From NCBI GenBank assembly GCA_014763515.1, contig JACXVH010000002.1, positions 1 through 37,265 of the forward strand: DNA of 37,265 nt. The letters run 5' to 3'. Position 1 is the stretch's first letter; each line of letters starts with the position of its first letter. This stretch comes from Flavobacteriaceae bacterium. Its GTDB lineage: Bacteria > Bacteroidota > Bacteroidia > Flavobacteriales > Flavobacteriaceae. Below, piece by piece: positions 8,516 through 17,064 of the stretch. The notes beneath the pieces were generated by a model, which saw only the letters and a list, made by a program, of their open reading frames with translations, was not told where the DNA came from and ran no database searches. The position numbers were made by a program, and so were the translations under genes.

Positions 8516-9633
8516 TAATAATCATTTAAAGCCTTAACAATAATAGTTACCTCATTTTCTTCTAAACAACCATAAATAGGAATACTTAGCACTTCATTGT
8601 GTATTTTCTCTGTAATAGGAAACGATAAATGATTCCAGTCTTTCATTGCTTGTTGTTTATGCGGCGGAATGGGATAATGAATCATTGTTTCAATTCCTTT
8701 CGAACTTAAATAACTTTGCAATTCGTCTCTATTTTCTGTTCTAATTACAAATAAATGAAAAACATGATTATCTGTTCCGTCCCAAAATGGTAAAACAATT
8801 TTGTTGTTTGCTATTTCACTTAAAAAGCGCTTAGCAATTATTCTTCGCTTTTGATTTTCTTCTCCTAATAAAGGAAGTTTTACATTTAAAAATGCAGCTT
8901 GTAATTCATCTAATCTCGAATTAACACCCTGTAATTCGTTGTAATATTTTTTCTCAGAACCATAATTTCTTAGTTTTTTTATGGTTTCCGCTAATTGTAA
9001 ATCATTTGTAACTACTGCACCTCCATCACCAAGACATCCTAAATTTTTCCCGGGATAAAAGCTAAAAGCTTGAGTTCTCGACTGAGCTCGAACTGACAAT
9101 TCATGGTGTTTACTATTGTGAGTACTAAAAAGAGCTCCATGCGCTTGTGCGGCATCTTCAACAATCAATAAATTGTGTTTATATGCAATTTCCATAATTT
9201 TATCCATTTCACATAACTGTCCGTATAAATGAACTGGTAAAATAGCTTTCGTTTTAGAAGTAATCTTTTCTTCTATTAAATCTGGGTTGATATTGTATGT
9301 TTCCAACTTTGGTTCAACCAAAACTGGTACTAAATCGGTTTGTAAAACTGCAAGAATAGAAGCAATATAGGTATTTGCAGGTACAATAACTTCATCTCCT
9401 TTTTGAAGATGACCTAATTCTATATAGGCTTTAAAAATTAATACTAAAGCATCTAATCCGTTTCCTACACCAACACAATATTTTGAACCACAATATTTTG
9501 CAAAATCAATTTCAAATTGTTGAACTTCATTGCCTAAAATGTACCAACCTTTATCTAAAAATTGTTGGAATTTTAATTGAAATTTAGCTTCAAATGGCTT
9601 ATTAATTTTATGTAAATCGAGAAACTTTATCAT
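8515..9633 (-). CDS. fdtB: DegT/DnrJ/EryC1 sugar aminotransferase, FdtB-like, with in-frame repeat insertion
   Basis: This 372-residue PLP enzyme belongs to the DegT/DnrJ/EryC1 family. FLDLHKIN opens the protein, GNGLDAL (58-64) and PANTYIAS (85-92) are family motifs, VEDAAQAHGA (158-167) contributes D160 and Q163 to the cofactor, and FSFYPGKNLG (190-199) carries the Schiff-base lysine K196. With FdtA in the operon it should transaminate the dTDP-3-keto-6-deoxyhexose at C3. The segment between GAL (166-168) and AFSF (189-192) is about seven residues longer than in typical members. It reads HHELSVRAQSRTQ instead of the usual short loop ending in GD, because a dispersed-repeat-like DNA element at 9070-9099 is translated there. 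The stop overlaps the acyltransferase start and the start overlaps the upstream stop (ATGA). Confidence 0.85.
   Translation of the reverse strand: MIKFLDLHKINKPFEAKFQLKFQQFLDKGWYILGNEVQQFEIDFAKYCGSKYCVGVGNGLDALVLIFKAYIELGHLQKGDEVIVPANTYIASILAVLQTDLVPVLVEPKLETYNINPDLIEEKITSKTKAILPVHLYGQLCEMDKIMEIAYKHNLLIVEDAAQAHGALFSTHNSKHHELSVRAQSRTQAFSFYPGKNLGCLGDGGAVVTNDLQLAETIKKLRNYGSEKKYYNELQGVNSRLDELQAAFLNVKLPLLGEENQKRRIIAKRFLSEIANNKIVLPFWDGTDNHVFHLFVIRTENRDELQSYLSSKGIETMIHYPIPPHKQQAMKDWNHLSFPITEKIHNEVLSIPIYGCLEENEVTIIVKALNDY
9070..9099 (-). repeat. REP-like dispersed-repeat sequence lying in frame inside fdtB
   Basis: On the minus strand the DNA reads TTGTCAGTTCGAG, then CTC, then AGTCGAGAACTCAA. AGTTC (minus strand) and GAACT at the two ends are complementary. 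From memory, sequences of the form GTCA(G/T)TTCGAG...AGTCGAGAA(C/A) are abundant dispersed intergenic repeats in Flavobacteriia. Here one is read through as residues 179-188 of the aminotransferase. It is richer in GC than its surroundings. The repeat-family assignment is recall, not a search. Confidence 0.6.
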
Positions 9634-10610
9634 ATAAAAACCGAATTTAATTTCTCAAAACTTTCCGTTTCAAATTGATAAAAACTTTGCATTACAGTTC
9701 TAGCTCCAAAACTTTCTTTCCAAAATAATAATCCTTTATTAATTTTTTTGCCTTGATTTTCATTTGAAATTCCAAAATCAAAATACTTTTTTGTTACAAA
9801 AACTTCTGTTATTAAATAATGATGAAGCACATCTAAACTCCCATTAGTTTGTTGATTTCCATTACCCGAAATATATTGTGAATGAGCAACTTTATTGCTT
9901 TCAAAAACTGTTGTTCCTGCTACTATTTCGTTATTTAAATATACATTAAACTGACGAATATTTTTAGGAAACTTTTCTTTTAAATATGTAATTTCTTCCA
10001 ATGTATGAACGGGTTTCGCCTGATGCTTTTGTTCTAAATTCGGAATTAAAATTTGGTTCCAAAAATCCTCAAAACTTTCCACTTCTTTTACTTCAAAACC
10101 TAATTGTTTTGATTTTGTAATTTCATTTTTACGAGTTTGAGAAATTTTAAATGGCGATTGTAAATCAATTGAAGAAAGAATGTCTCTTCTTATTAATTTT
10201 GCTTCACATAAAAAAGCTAAATATTCTAACTCATCTGCGGGTAAATCGTTATATATTGAAGGAATAACTTTAATTTCTAGTCTTTTAATTTCACTTTTAT
10301 TTAAAAAAGAAAGTACTTGTTTAAAAATTGAAATTGCTTCTATCAGTTTCGCTTTTTTATTTAATATTAATCCGCCATAAGTTAATCCTTGATGTGAATA
10401 AACATCATTTTCAAGTCTATTTGCAGGTAAAACAGCACATACATTCTCTTTTTCATCTAAAACTAAAAGTGAAAAATCCTCGAATCTATTGCTGTGATAT
10501 TCCATAAAATCGCGATGAAACAAAAAGGTAGCATTTTTAGCTTGGGAGACAAAATTGTTCCAAATGGTATAGTGTAGAGAAGAATATTTTACTACAGTAT
10601 ATTTTTTCAA
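9630..10610 (-). CDS. FemAB/GNAT-like acyltransferase of the polysaccharide operon
   Basis: This 326-residue protein resembles the FemAB-type, double-GNAT proteins found in sugar loci. Visible features are ATFLFHRDFMEYHSNRF (about 27-43), the motif seen at the front of this group, AVLPANR (about 79-85), SHQGLTYGGLI (about 91-101), and a C-terminal part with HYLITEVF and FDFGISN. FemAB-like proteins transfer amino-acyl or acyl groups to amines, so it could acylate the 3-amino sugar made by the FdtA/FdtB-like pair, competing for that role with the hexapeptide enzyme. It is the first gene of the operon and overlaps the aminotransferase by four bases (ATGA). The frame opens with TTG at 10608-10610; no ATG is available before residue 36, so a non-ATG start is likely. 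Upstream I see only a one-mismatch -7 element (TAATTTTC, 10629-10636). Confidence 0.7.
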   Translation of the reverse strand: MKKYTVVKYSSLHYTIWNNFVSQAKNATFLFHRDFMEYHSNRFEDFSLLVLDEKENVCAVLPANRLENDVYSHQGLTYGGLILNKKAKLIEAISIFKQVLSFLNKSEIKRLEIKVIPSIYNDLPADELEYLAFLCEAKLIRRDILSSIDLQSPFKISQTRKNEITKSKQLGFEVKEVESFEDFWNQILIPNLEQKHQAKPVHTLEEITYLKEKFPKNIRQFNVYLNNEIVAGTTVFESNKVAHSQYISGNGNQQTNGSLDVLHHYLITEVFVTKKYFDFGISNENQGKKINKGLLFWKESFGARTVMQSFYQFETESFEKLNSVFI

Positions 10611-10716
10611 ATGAGTAGAATTAATGCCGAAAATTACTAATAATAAACCGAGTAATAAAACGAAAATCTTAAAATATTATTTTATTTACTATCTTGGTAC
10701 TAACAATTATTGCACT

Positions 10717-12531
10717 ATGCGAAAAAAAATTAACCTACTCTATTATTTTTTCTGCTTGTTTACATTTCAATTTGTAATGGCACAAGATGTAACTTTATTT
10801 TCGCAATGGAATGGTAGATATGATTTTACATTTATTGGTAATACTTTAAATCCTTCTGAAAACACCACTTATTCGCCTACTTTTCTTTATACTACATCTT
10901 CATCTAATTTATCATTACAGCCTAATGATAATATAGTTGCTGCTTATTTATATTGGGCAGGAATGGGAACAGGCGATGTCGATGTAAAATTAAATGGTAT
11001 TGATTTTACTGCTGATATTTTATACAATACGGTGGGAACTGCTGATAGCCTTAATTATTTTAGTGCTTACAAAGACATCACTTCTTTTGTTCAAAGTACA
11101 GGAAACGGAACTTATACATTATCTGATCTCGATTTAAATTATCTAATTCCTCAATATTGGACCAATGCCACTCATTTTGCCGGTTGGGCTATTTTAGTCA
11201 TTTATGAAAATCCTGCTTTAACTTTAAATCAAATTAATGTGTATCAAGGTTTAGAAACCCTATCACCCAATCGTCCCTTAGGCATACTTGACTCAAAAAC
11301 AATAGATTTAAATAATCTTTATTTAATTAGTAATACTGGGGCAAAAATAGGTTTTGTGGCTTGGGAAGGCGATCGAGGCATTCAATATTTAGAAAGTTTA
11401 AAATTTAGTGCAAATGGCGTTACAAATACCTTAAGTAATAGTTTGAATCCTTCTACAAATGCTTTTAATGGAACAAATACCGAAACAAATTCTTCAATAT
11501 TGTACAACATGGACTTAGATGTTTATTCCATAGAAAATTATATTGTTCCTGGTACAACTTCAGCTTCAGTTTCACTTGAATCGGGTCAAGATTATGTAAT
11601 GCTAAACACCATTATTACCAAATTAAACAGTCAATTACCCGATGCTACAATTGAAATTAATGATTATAGTACAAGCTGTAATTCTGGTAACATTTTGGTA
11701 AATTACACAGTTTTTAATGTTAATAGTACAGAAGTTTTACCTGCCAATACTCAAATAGGTTTTTACATCGACAATCAATTAATTGCTACAACTTCTACTC
11801 TTGATGAAATTGCAATAGGCGGAAATGAATCGGGAAGTATTGTCATCAATTTACCTAATTCTACAACAGAATTTTTCGATTTAATAGCTGTAGTAGATTA
11901 TAATTTAGCTGTTAGTGAAATAAATGAAAACAACAATAGTAACACTTTTGAAATCATGCAATGGCTTTCGCCAAACGTAAATTCTCTTGAAAATTTATTA
12001 AGTTGTAATATAGGATTTACAAAAGGAATTTTTGATTTTTCGGAATATGAAATACTGGTAAAAACAAATGATTCTCAAACAGTTTCATTTCATGAAACCC
12101 AAGAAGAAGCCGAGCAAAATATTAATGAAATTTTGGTTACAAATGATTATGAAGCGCAATCTACTCCAATGGAAATTTTTGTTCGAGTAGAAAATGATTT
12201 AGGATGTTACACCATAACTTCATTTCAATTATTGACAGAAAACTGTCCGCCAGTTATTTACAACGCTGTTTCTGCTGATAATGACGGAATTAATGAAACG
12301 TTTTTTATTGAAGGTTTACACAATATTTTTGTAGACTACAAATTAGAAATATACAATCGATGGGGAAGGTTAATTTGGATAGGAAATGATTCAAAACCAG
12401 ATTGGAACGGATATATAGAAAATGGAATAGGAACAAAACTTGCTCCTGATGGTACCTACTTTTATGTTTTACATTTAAACGATGAAAAATATCCGAATGC
12501 TTTAACGGGTTATTTATATCTAACCCATTAA
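10717..12531 (+). CDS. T9SS type B cargo protein (gliding motility-associated C-terminal domain)
   Basis: This 604-residue secreted protein starts at ATG 10717 (MRKKINLLYYFF...), which places a basic n-region, hydrophobic core and a likely signal-peptidase site after VMA (residues 20-22). The open frame further upstream adds residues without signal-peptide character. The middle contains a CARDB-like beta domain (about residues 345-415, with GFYIDNQLIATT and SEINENNNSNTF). The last 95 residues are the type B sorting domain: ADNDGINETFFIEGL, KLEIYNRWGRLIW, DWNG and PDGTYFYVL. Such proteins cross the outer membrane through the type IX secretion system and are anchored or released as adhesins or gliding factors. 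The function of the N-terminal half is unknown. A weak -7 element (TATCTTGG) lies at 10690-10697. It is divergent from the polysaccharide operon. Confidence 0.88.
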   Translation: MRKKINLLYYFFCLFTFQFVMAQDVTLFSQWNGRYDFTFIGNTLNPSENTTYSPTFLYTTSSSNLSLQPNDNIVAAYLYWAGMGTGDVDVKLNGIDFTADILYNTVGTADSLNYFSAYKDITSFVQSTGNGTYTLSDLDLNYLIPQYWTNATHFAGWAILVIYENPALTLNQINVYQGLETLSPNRPLGILDSKTIDLNNLYLISNTGAKIGFVAWEGDRGIQYLESLKFSANGVTNTLSNSLNPSTNAFNGTNTETNSSILYNMDLDVYSIENYIVPGTTSASVSLESGQDYVMLNTIITKLNSQLPDATIEINDYSTSCNSGNILVNYTVFNVNSTEVLPANTQIGFYIDNQLIATTSTLDEIAIGGNESGSIVINLPNSTTEFFDLIAVVDYNLAVSEINENNNSNTFEIMQWLSPNVNSLENLLSCNIGFTKGIFDFSEYEILVKTNDSQTVSFHETQEEAEQNINEILVTNDYEAQSTPMEIFVRVENDLGCYTITSFQLLTENCPPVIYNAVSADNDGINETFFIEGLHNIFVDYKLEIYNRWGRLIWIGNDSKPDWNGYIENGIGTKLAPDGTYFYVLHLNDEKYPNALTGYLYLTH

Positions 12532-12532
12532 A

Positions 12533-13252
12533 CTACATATTTTGCGTATAAAAATTGTAATCTTTTAAGAGAGTTCTAATAAAATCTTGATCGTTACCAG
12601 AGACATTTTTAATTCCGGTTACTTGTATTACTTTTTCGCGAAGTTTAATTAAAGTTACATAATCTCTCGTAGCTACAGCTGTTTCAAAGGTTTCTTTTAC
12701 AATTCTTACATCGTTATCTGATAATTTTATGACCAAAGGATATGTCGGTACATAATCATTATTTACTTCTTGCAAAATGGTATGATTAATATTGATATTA
12801 TTTTTTAAAGAAATAACCGCTGTTCCTGCAGCCATATCGCCTAGCCTTTGATTGGTTTTACTAAAAATTAAGGCTAATAAACCAATAATAGCAATATTAA
12901 ATTCAATAATCCTAAACATCCATCTAATTAAGTAATCTACAAAAGAAGCTTGATAACCGTCAATTTTGATAACCTTTATCTTCATTAGCTTTTTACCAAA
13001 AGTTTGACCTTCCCATAAACTTTCCAAAACAAGTGAATATATTAATATAGGCGAATATACTATAATTTCAACAGCCATAACTTCCCAACCATCATTTGAA
13101 GGTAAAAAATCTAAAACACCAGATAAGTTTATGACAAAAACATAAGCCAAACGAATTAAGGTATCGATAACTTGTGCTAAAATTCTATCACCAACAGAGG
13201 CTACTTGAAAATTTAATGTAACATTTTGGGTTGTATTGATTGCTAATTGCAT
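12533..13252 (-). CDS. RDD family membrane protein
   Basis: This 239-residue protein starts at ATG 13250-13252 (MQLAINTTQNVTLNF); upstream in-frame codons run into the divergent gene and are not conserved in type. RDD features are VGDRILAQVIDTLI (about 21-34) with the conserved Arg and Asp in the first membrane helix, LWEGQTFGKKLMKIKVI in the middle, and DYLIRWMFRIIEF followed by the late NQRLGDMAAGTAVI motif. RDD proteins are polytopic membrane proteins of poorly defined, possibly transport-related, function. The gene is divergent from the SpoIIM/MoxR cluster with 24 bases between the starts, an arrangement I recall as recurrent in Bacteroidota, so it is probably part of the same functional module. 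Its stop lies one base from the stop of the convergent T9SS cargo gene. Confidence 0.87.
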   Translation of the reverse strand: MQLAINTTQNVTLNFQVASVGDRILAQVIDTLIRLAYVFVINLSGVLDFLPSNDGWEVMAVEIIVYSPILIYSLVLESLWEGQTFGKKLMKIKVIKIDGYQASFVDYLIRWMFRIIEFNIAIIGLLALIFSKTNQRLGDMAAGTAVISLKNNININHTILQEVNNDYVPTYPLVIKLSDNDVRIVKETFETAVATRDYVTLIKLREKVIQVTGIKNVSGNDQDFIRTLLKDYNFYTQNM

Positions 13253-13269
13253 CTTAATTTCTATTTTAG
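13240..13269 (+). promoter_or_regulatory. Candidate promoter of the SpoIIM-MoxR-DUF58 operon
   Basis: TTG at 13240-13242 is followed after 19 bases by TATTTTAG at 13262-13269, one mismatch from TAnnTTTG. It overlaps the first codons of the divergent RDD gene. Transcription from it would start at or just before ATG 13277, giving a nearly leaderless mRNA. Confidence 0.4.
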
Positions 13270-13276
13270 CAATTCC

Positions 13277-14254
13277 ATGAGAGAAGTTGCTTTTATTAAA
13301 CAAAATAAGGAAAAATGGCTTGAATTTGAACAAGCTATTTATGGCAAAACTAAAAAAAATCCTGATGATTTGGCCAGTTTATACATTCATTTAATGAATG
13401 ATTTGTCGTATGCCCAAACTTATTATCCAAAAAGTAAAACAACTGTTTACTTAAATCATCTTGGTACTCAAACTTATCAAAAAATTTACAAAACCAAAAG
13501 AACAGAGACCAATAGATTAAAATATTTTTTCAAAACTGAAGTTCCTTTATTGGTTTACCAATATCGCCGTTATGTATTATATGCATTTATAGCATTTACT
13601 TTACTTACGCTTGTGGGTGTAGTTTCTGCGCAAAATGATGAAAGTTTTGTAAGAGTTATTCTTGGAGATCAATATGTAAACATGACATTAGAAAACATTA
13701 AAGAAGGAGATCCTGTTGCGGTTTACAAAAGTAGTAGCGATTGGGCAAGTTTTATTGGTATCACAATCAACAACTTAAAAGTTGGTACATTTTCATATTT
13801 CTCAGGAATTTTAGTAGGAATAGGAACTTTTTATTCCATGTTTAATAACTGTATTATGTTAGGTTCGTTCCAATATTTCTTTTATCAAGAAGGTGTTTTT
13901 TGGGAAAGTGTTCGTGGCATTTGGATACATGGTTCTATGGAAATTTTTGCTATGGTAATTGAAGCTGCAGCTGGTTTTATTTTAGGTGCAAGTATATTGT
14001 TTCCAAGGACTTTATCAAGAATGAACTCTTTTAAAATTGGATTTAAAGAAAGTTTCAAAATTTTCATCAGTACGATGCCATTTACATTTGCTGCCGGATT
14101 TCTTGAAGGTTACATTACTAGATTTTCAAAAGCAATGCCTACATTTTTGAGTGTCGCAATTATACTTATAACCTTATCCATTATAAGTTTTTATTATTTA
14201 GTTTACCCGTTTATAGTTCATAAAAAGTTAAAAGCAAATGTTTCAACTCTATAA
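13277..14254 (+). CDS. Stage II sporulation protein M family (SpoIIM) membrane protein
   Basis: This 325-residue protein starts at ATG 13277 (MREVAFIKQNKEKWLEFE). A soluble N-terminal helical part of about 100 residues is followed by several membrane segments. The SpoIIM-family signature is the segment IWIHGSMEIFAMVIEAAAG, with the conserved His-Gly and Glu in a membrane helix, followed by GASILFPRTLSR. Despite the name this organism is not expected to sporulate. Family members in Bacteroidota sit beside RDD, DUF4129, MoxR and DUF58 genes, as here, and are thought to form a membrane complex with the MoxR ATPase. The next gene overlaps by 17 bases, so the two are translationally coupled. Confidence 0.88.
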   Translation: MREVAFIKQNKEKWLEFEQAIYGKTKKNPDDLASLYIHLMNDLSYAQTYYPKSKTTVYLNHLGTQTYQKIYKTKRTETNRLKYFFKTEVPLLVYQYRRYVLYAFIAFTLLTLVGVVSAQNDESFVRVILGDQYVNMTLENIKEGDPVAVYKSSSDWASFIGITINNLKVGTFSYFSGILVGIGTFYSMFNNCIMLGSFQYFFYQEGVFWESVRGIWIHGSMEIFAMVIEAAAGFILGASILFPRTLSRMNSFKIGFKESFKIFISTMPFTFAAGFLEGYITRFSKAMPTFLSVAIILITLSIISFYYLVYPFIVHKKLKANVSTL

Positions 14255-15179
14255 AAAAAGAGATTTTAGTCAGCTAATTAGCGATACTATTAGCTTTTTT
14301 AAAATTGAAGGAAAAAATTATTTCAAAAGTTATTTCACTATAAATGGAGGTTTATTACTTATTCTTGTTGTGCTGATTTCTCTTTTTGTTAAAATATTTT
14401 CCGAAGGCATGTTTTCTGCAATTCAAAACAATGAAAATCCTAACTTTTTTGTAGAACAATTAATGTCAAACTTAGGATTATTTATTGGTCTAGGATTATT
14501 AATGTTTTTTGCTATAATTCTAGTTAGTGTAATCAATTACACATTCCCAGTAATTTATTTAAAAATATTAGAAGAAAGAAAAACGCCTACAACTAAAGAA
14601 ATTACTGATAGATTAAAACAAAAAGCTGGACGCTCAATTTTATTTTTCATCATTTCGATTTTTGTATTGATTCCAGTTTTTATGATCTTATTTTTCATAA
14701 CTTTTTTACTTATAATGGTTATCATTGGGTTTCCATTATTATTTATTTTAATTCCAGCTATTTCTAGTTGGATTGCACAAAGCTATTATCACTATATCAA
14801 TACAAATTCTGGTTATTTCGATGCAATTTTTAAAGGATATGAAATTATTGGAAAAAAGTTTTGGCCTATAATAGGTTCAACAGCAATAATGTATGTAATT
14901 GTGCAAATTATTTTAACGCTTATAACATTTATTCCCTATATTTTTGGAATAATGAGTATGTTTACAAATCCAGATTTGAATGAAACTAATGCTCAAGAAA
15001 CATTTGGATTTATCATGATATTTGTAACTGTGCTAATGACAATATCTATCTTATTCAATTACACATTACAGAATTTAATATTAATTAATCAAGGTATTAT
15101 TTATTACAGCATTAAAGAAGCTGACGAAAATATTTCTGTTAATAATGAAATAGAAAGCATTGGTTCAAATGAAGAATAA
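14238..15179 (+). CDS. Polytopic membrane protein of the MoxR/DUF58 cluster, function unknown
   Basis: This 313-residue protein begins MFQLYKKRDFSQLISDTISFFK, a soluble amphipathic lead-in, and then has about six long hydrophobic segments (roughly 33-52, 76-103, 130-152, 153-173, 207-237 and 255-285). The N-terminal pattern (KRDFSQLISDTISF-x-K-x-GKNYF) is the only distinctive motif I can see. It ends with an acidic tail rich in Glu and Asn. It begins 17 bases inside the SpoIIM gene and overlaps the DUF4129 gene, so it is expressed as part of the same operon. Its constant position between SpoIIM and DUF4129 in this phylum, as I recall it, suggests a structural membrane component. No enzymatic motif is present. 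Confidence 0.75.
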   Translation: MFQLYKKRDFSQLISDTISFFKIEGKNYFKSYFTINGGLLLILVVLISLFVKIFSEGMFSAIQNNENPNFFVEQLMSNLGLFIGLGLLMFFAIILVSVINYTFPVIYLKILEERKTPTTKEITDRLKQKAGRSILFFIISIFVLIPVFMILFFITFLLIMVIIGFPLLFILIPAISSWIAQSYYHYINTNSGYFDAIFKGYEIIGKKFWPIIGSTAIMYVIVQIILTLITFIPYIFGIMSMFTNPDLNETNAQETFGFIMIFVTVLMTISILFNYTLQNLILINQGIIYYSIKEADENISVNNEIESIGSNEE

Positions 15180-15870
15180 ACGTTCAACTTTACTTCTATC
15201 GATACTAACTCCTTTTTCAGTTTTTGCTGTAAAAAGCAACGATTCTATTGTTTATTTACAACGAAAATTTGAAGAAAACTTTCAAGACAAATACAAAGGC
15301 AACGATTTTCAATATGAAACCGTTACTAAAACTGATCTTTCTGCTTGGGAAAGATTTTGGGCAGCCGTGTGGAGAAAACTTGGCGATCTTTTTAGTTTTG
15401 CAGATACTGGTGGAGCTTTAAACGGATTAGAAATCTTCTTTAAAATTTTGGCTTTTGCCATAATTGGATTCGTAATTTATTTAATTGTTCGCATTATTCT
15501 AAAAAAAGAAGGAAAATGGATTTTTGGTAAATCTTCTAAGAAAATATTAGTTACCGAAAATGTTGAAGAAAACATTCATACAATAGATTTTAATACGATT
15601 ATTAAAAATGCTACAATACAAAAAGATTATCGTGTTGCCGTTCGTTATTATTATCTCTGGTTGTTAAAAACACTTTCAGATAAGAACATTATTGAATGGG
15701 ATATCGAAAAAACAAATAGCGATTATTTAAGAGAAATTTCAAATAGCGAATTAAAAAAAGAATTTCGCTTTTTATCTTATATCTACGAATACAGTTGGTA
15801 TGGTAAGTTTGAATTAAATGAAGAAGATTTTTCAAAAGCACAAAACGCTTTTATTAAAAATATTAAATAA
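15169..15870 (+). CDS. DUF4129 domain-containing membrane protein
   Basis: This 233-residue protein is started at ATG 15169, which gives a signal-like N terminus (MKNKRSTLLLSILTPFSVFA); a TTG nine bases upstream is possible but unnecessary. A periplasmic segment with WERFWAAVWRKLGDLF is followed by one membrane helix (about 93-113). The cytoplasmic C-terminal DUF4129 domain shows RVAVRYYYLWLLKTLSDK and YEYSWYGKFELNEEDF near the end. DUF4129 proteins occur next to DUF4350, MoxR and DUF58 genes and are sometimes fused to transglutaminase-like domains; here there is no such fusion. It overlaps the previous gene by 11 bases and is followed three bases later by the DUF4350 gene. A role in a MoxR-driven membrane process is inferred from context. 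Confidence 0.82.
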   Translation: MKNKRSTLLLSILTPFSVFAVKSNDSIVYLQRKFEENFQDKYKGNDFQYETVTKTDLSAWERFWAAVWRKLGDLFSFADTGGALNGLEIFFKILAFAIIGFVIYLIVRIILKKEGKWIFGKSSKKILVTENVEENIHTIDFNTIIKNATIQKDYRVAVRYYYLWLLKTLSDKNIIEWDIEKTNSDYLREISNSELKKEFRFLSYIYEYSWYGKFELNEEDFSKAQNAFIKNIK

Positions 15871-15873
15871 TAC

Positions 15874-17064
15874 ATGTCTAGAAGTTTAAAAGTATATATC
15901 GGAATTTTAATTACTATCTTGATTGGTATTATCTTGATAGACGCAAACCGACCTAAACCTATAGATTGGTCACCAACTTATTCCATTAAAGATAAAATTC
16001 CTTTTGGTTTATATGTTTTTAATAACGAATCAGAGGCTTTTTTTAAACCTCAAAAGATTACTCAATTTGGCAAAAGTCCTTACGAATTTTTAGATTCAAA
16101 ATATAGTTATAGCGACACTACTTATTCTATTAAAGGAAATTTTTTATACATAAACGGAAACTTTGATATTGATGATGAATCTGTAGAAGAACTTTTATAT
16201 TTTGCAAAACATGGTAACAATATTTTTTTAAGTTCTACTGACTTCCCTTCTATATTTGCTGATACTTTACATTTTAAAATGGAATACGATAATTCTTTTA
16301 CCGATTCTATTCAAATGAATGTTGAAATGCTTAAAAAGAAAAATTCGTTTTACTTTAAAAAAGGAATTAATGCTTCTTATTTTGCTGAAATTGATAGTAC
16401 ATCGCAAATATTAGGAACACAAAAAAGAAGTAATGGAAAAGTTCAAACCAATTATATAAAAATACCTTATGGAAATGGGAATTTTTACCTTCATTGCCAA
16501 CCTATTACATTCACTAATTATTACTTGTTAAAGGATAATCAGTCTTATGCCGCTGATGTTTTAAGTAATTTACCAATTTCTAACGAGGTCTTTTGGAAAA
16601 TTAAACGATATGAAAGTGACGGGTTAGAACAATCTCCATTGCGCTTTTGGTTAAGTCAACCAGCTTTAAAATCGGCATGGCTTTTAGCTATTTATGGTTT
16701 AATTATTTTTATGATTTTTAATGCCAAAAGAAAACAACGTATAATTCCTATTATAACACCTCTTAAAAATACTACAATAGAGTTTACTAAAACCATTGGT
16801 AACCTTTATTATCAAGAAAAAGATTATTTGAATATCATTGAAAAAAAAATAATTTTCTTCTTAGAAAAAGTTAGAAACGATTATTATTTAGATACTTTTA
16901 ATTTAGATGAAACTTTTTGCAAACGATTACAGCAAAAAAGTGGTAAAAATTTACAAGAAATCGAAAAATTAATTCAACTTATAAAACAATTAAGAACTCA
17001 ATCTTCTGCAACTGAAACAGATGTTGTTGAGTTAAATAATTTAATAGAAAAATTTTATTCATAA
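15874..17064 (+). CDS. DUF4350 domain-containing protein
   Basis: This 396-residue protein has an N-terminal membrane anchor (VYIGILITILIGIILID, residues 7-23). A periplasmic DUF4350 domain follows, with PFGLYVFNNESEAFF near 44-58 and a GATase-like central part (ISSTD-type segment FLSSTDFPSIF). A second membrane helix lies near 270-285 (WLLAIYGLIIFMIFNA), and the cytoplasmic helical tail ends in coiled, Gln/Lys/Glu-rich sequence. No catalytic residues are obvious. The gene lies between DUF4129 and MoxR and overlaps the MoxR ATG in TAATG form, so co-translation is likely. It is presumably part of the membrane complex served by the MoxR ATPase. Its biochemical role is unknown. Confidence 0.8.
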   Translation: MSRSLKVYIGILITILIGIILIDANRPKPIDWSPTYSIKDKIPFGLYVFNNESEAFFKPQKITQFGKSPYEFLDSKYSYSDTTYSIKGNFLYINGNFDIDDESVEELLYFAKHGNNIFLSSTDFPSIFADTLHFKMEYDNSFTDSIQMNVEMLKKKNSFYFKKGINASYFAEIDSTSQILGTQKRSNGKVQTNYIKIPYGNGNFYLHCQPITFTNYYLLKDNQSYAADVLSNLPISNEVFWKIKRYESDGLEQSPLRFWLSQPALKSAWLLAIYGLIIFMIFNAKRKQRIIPIITPLKNTTIEFTKTIGNLYYQEKDYLNIIEKKIIFFLEKVRNDYYLDTFNLDETFCKRLQQKSGKNLQEIEKLIQLIKQLRTQSSATETDVVELNNLIEKFYS

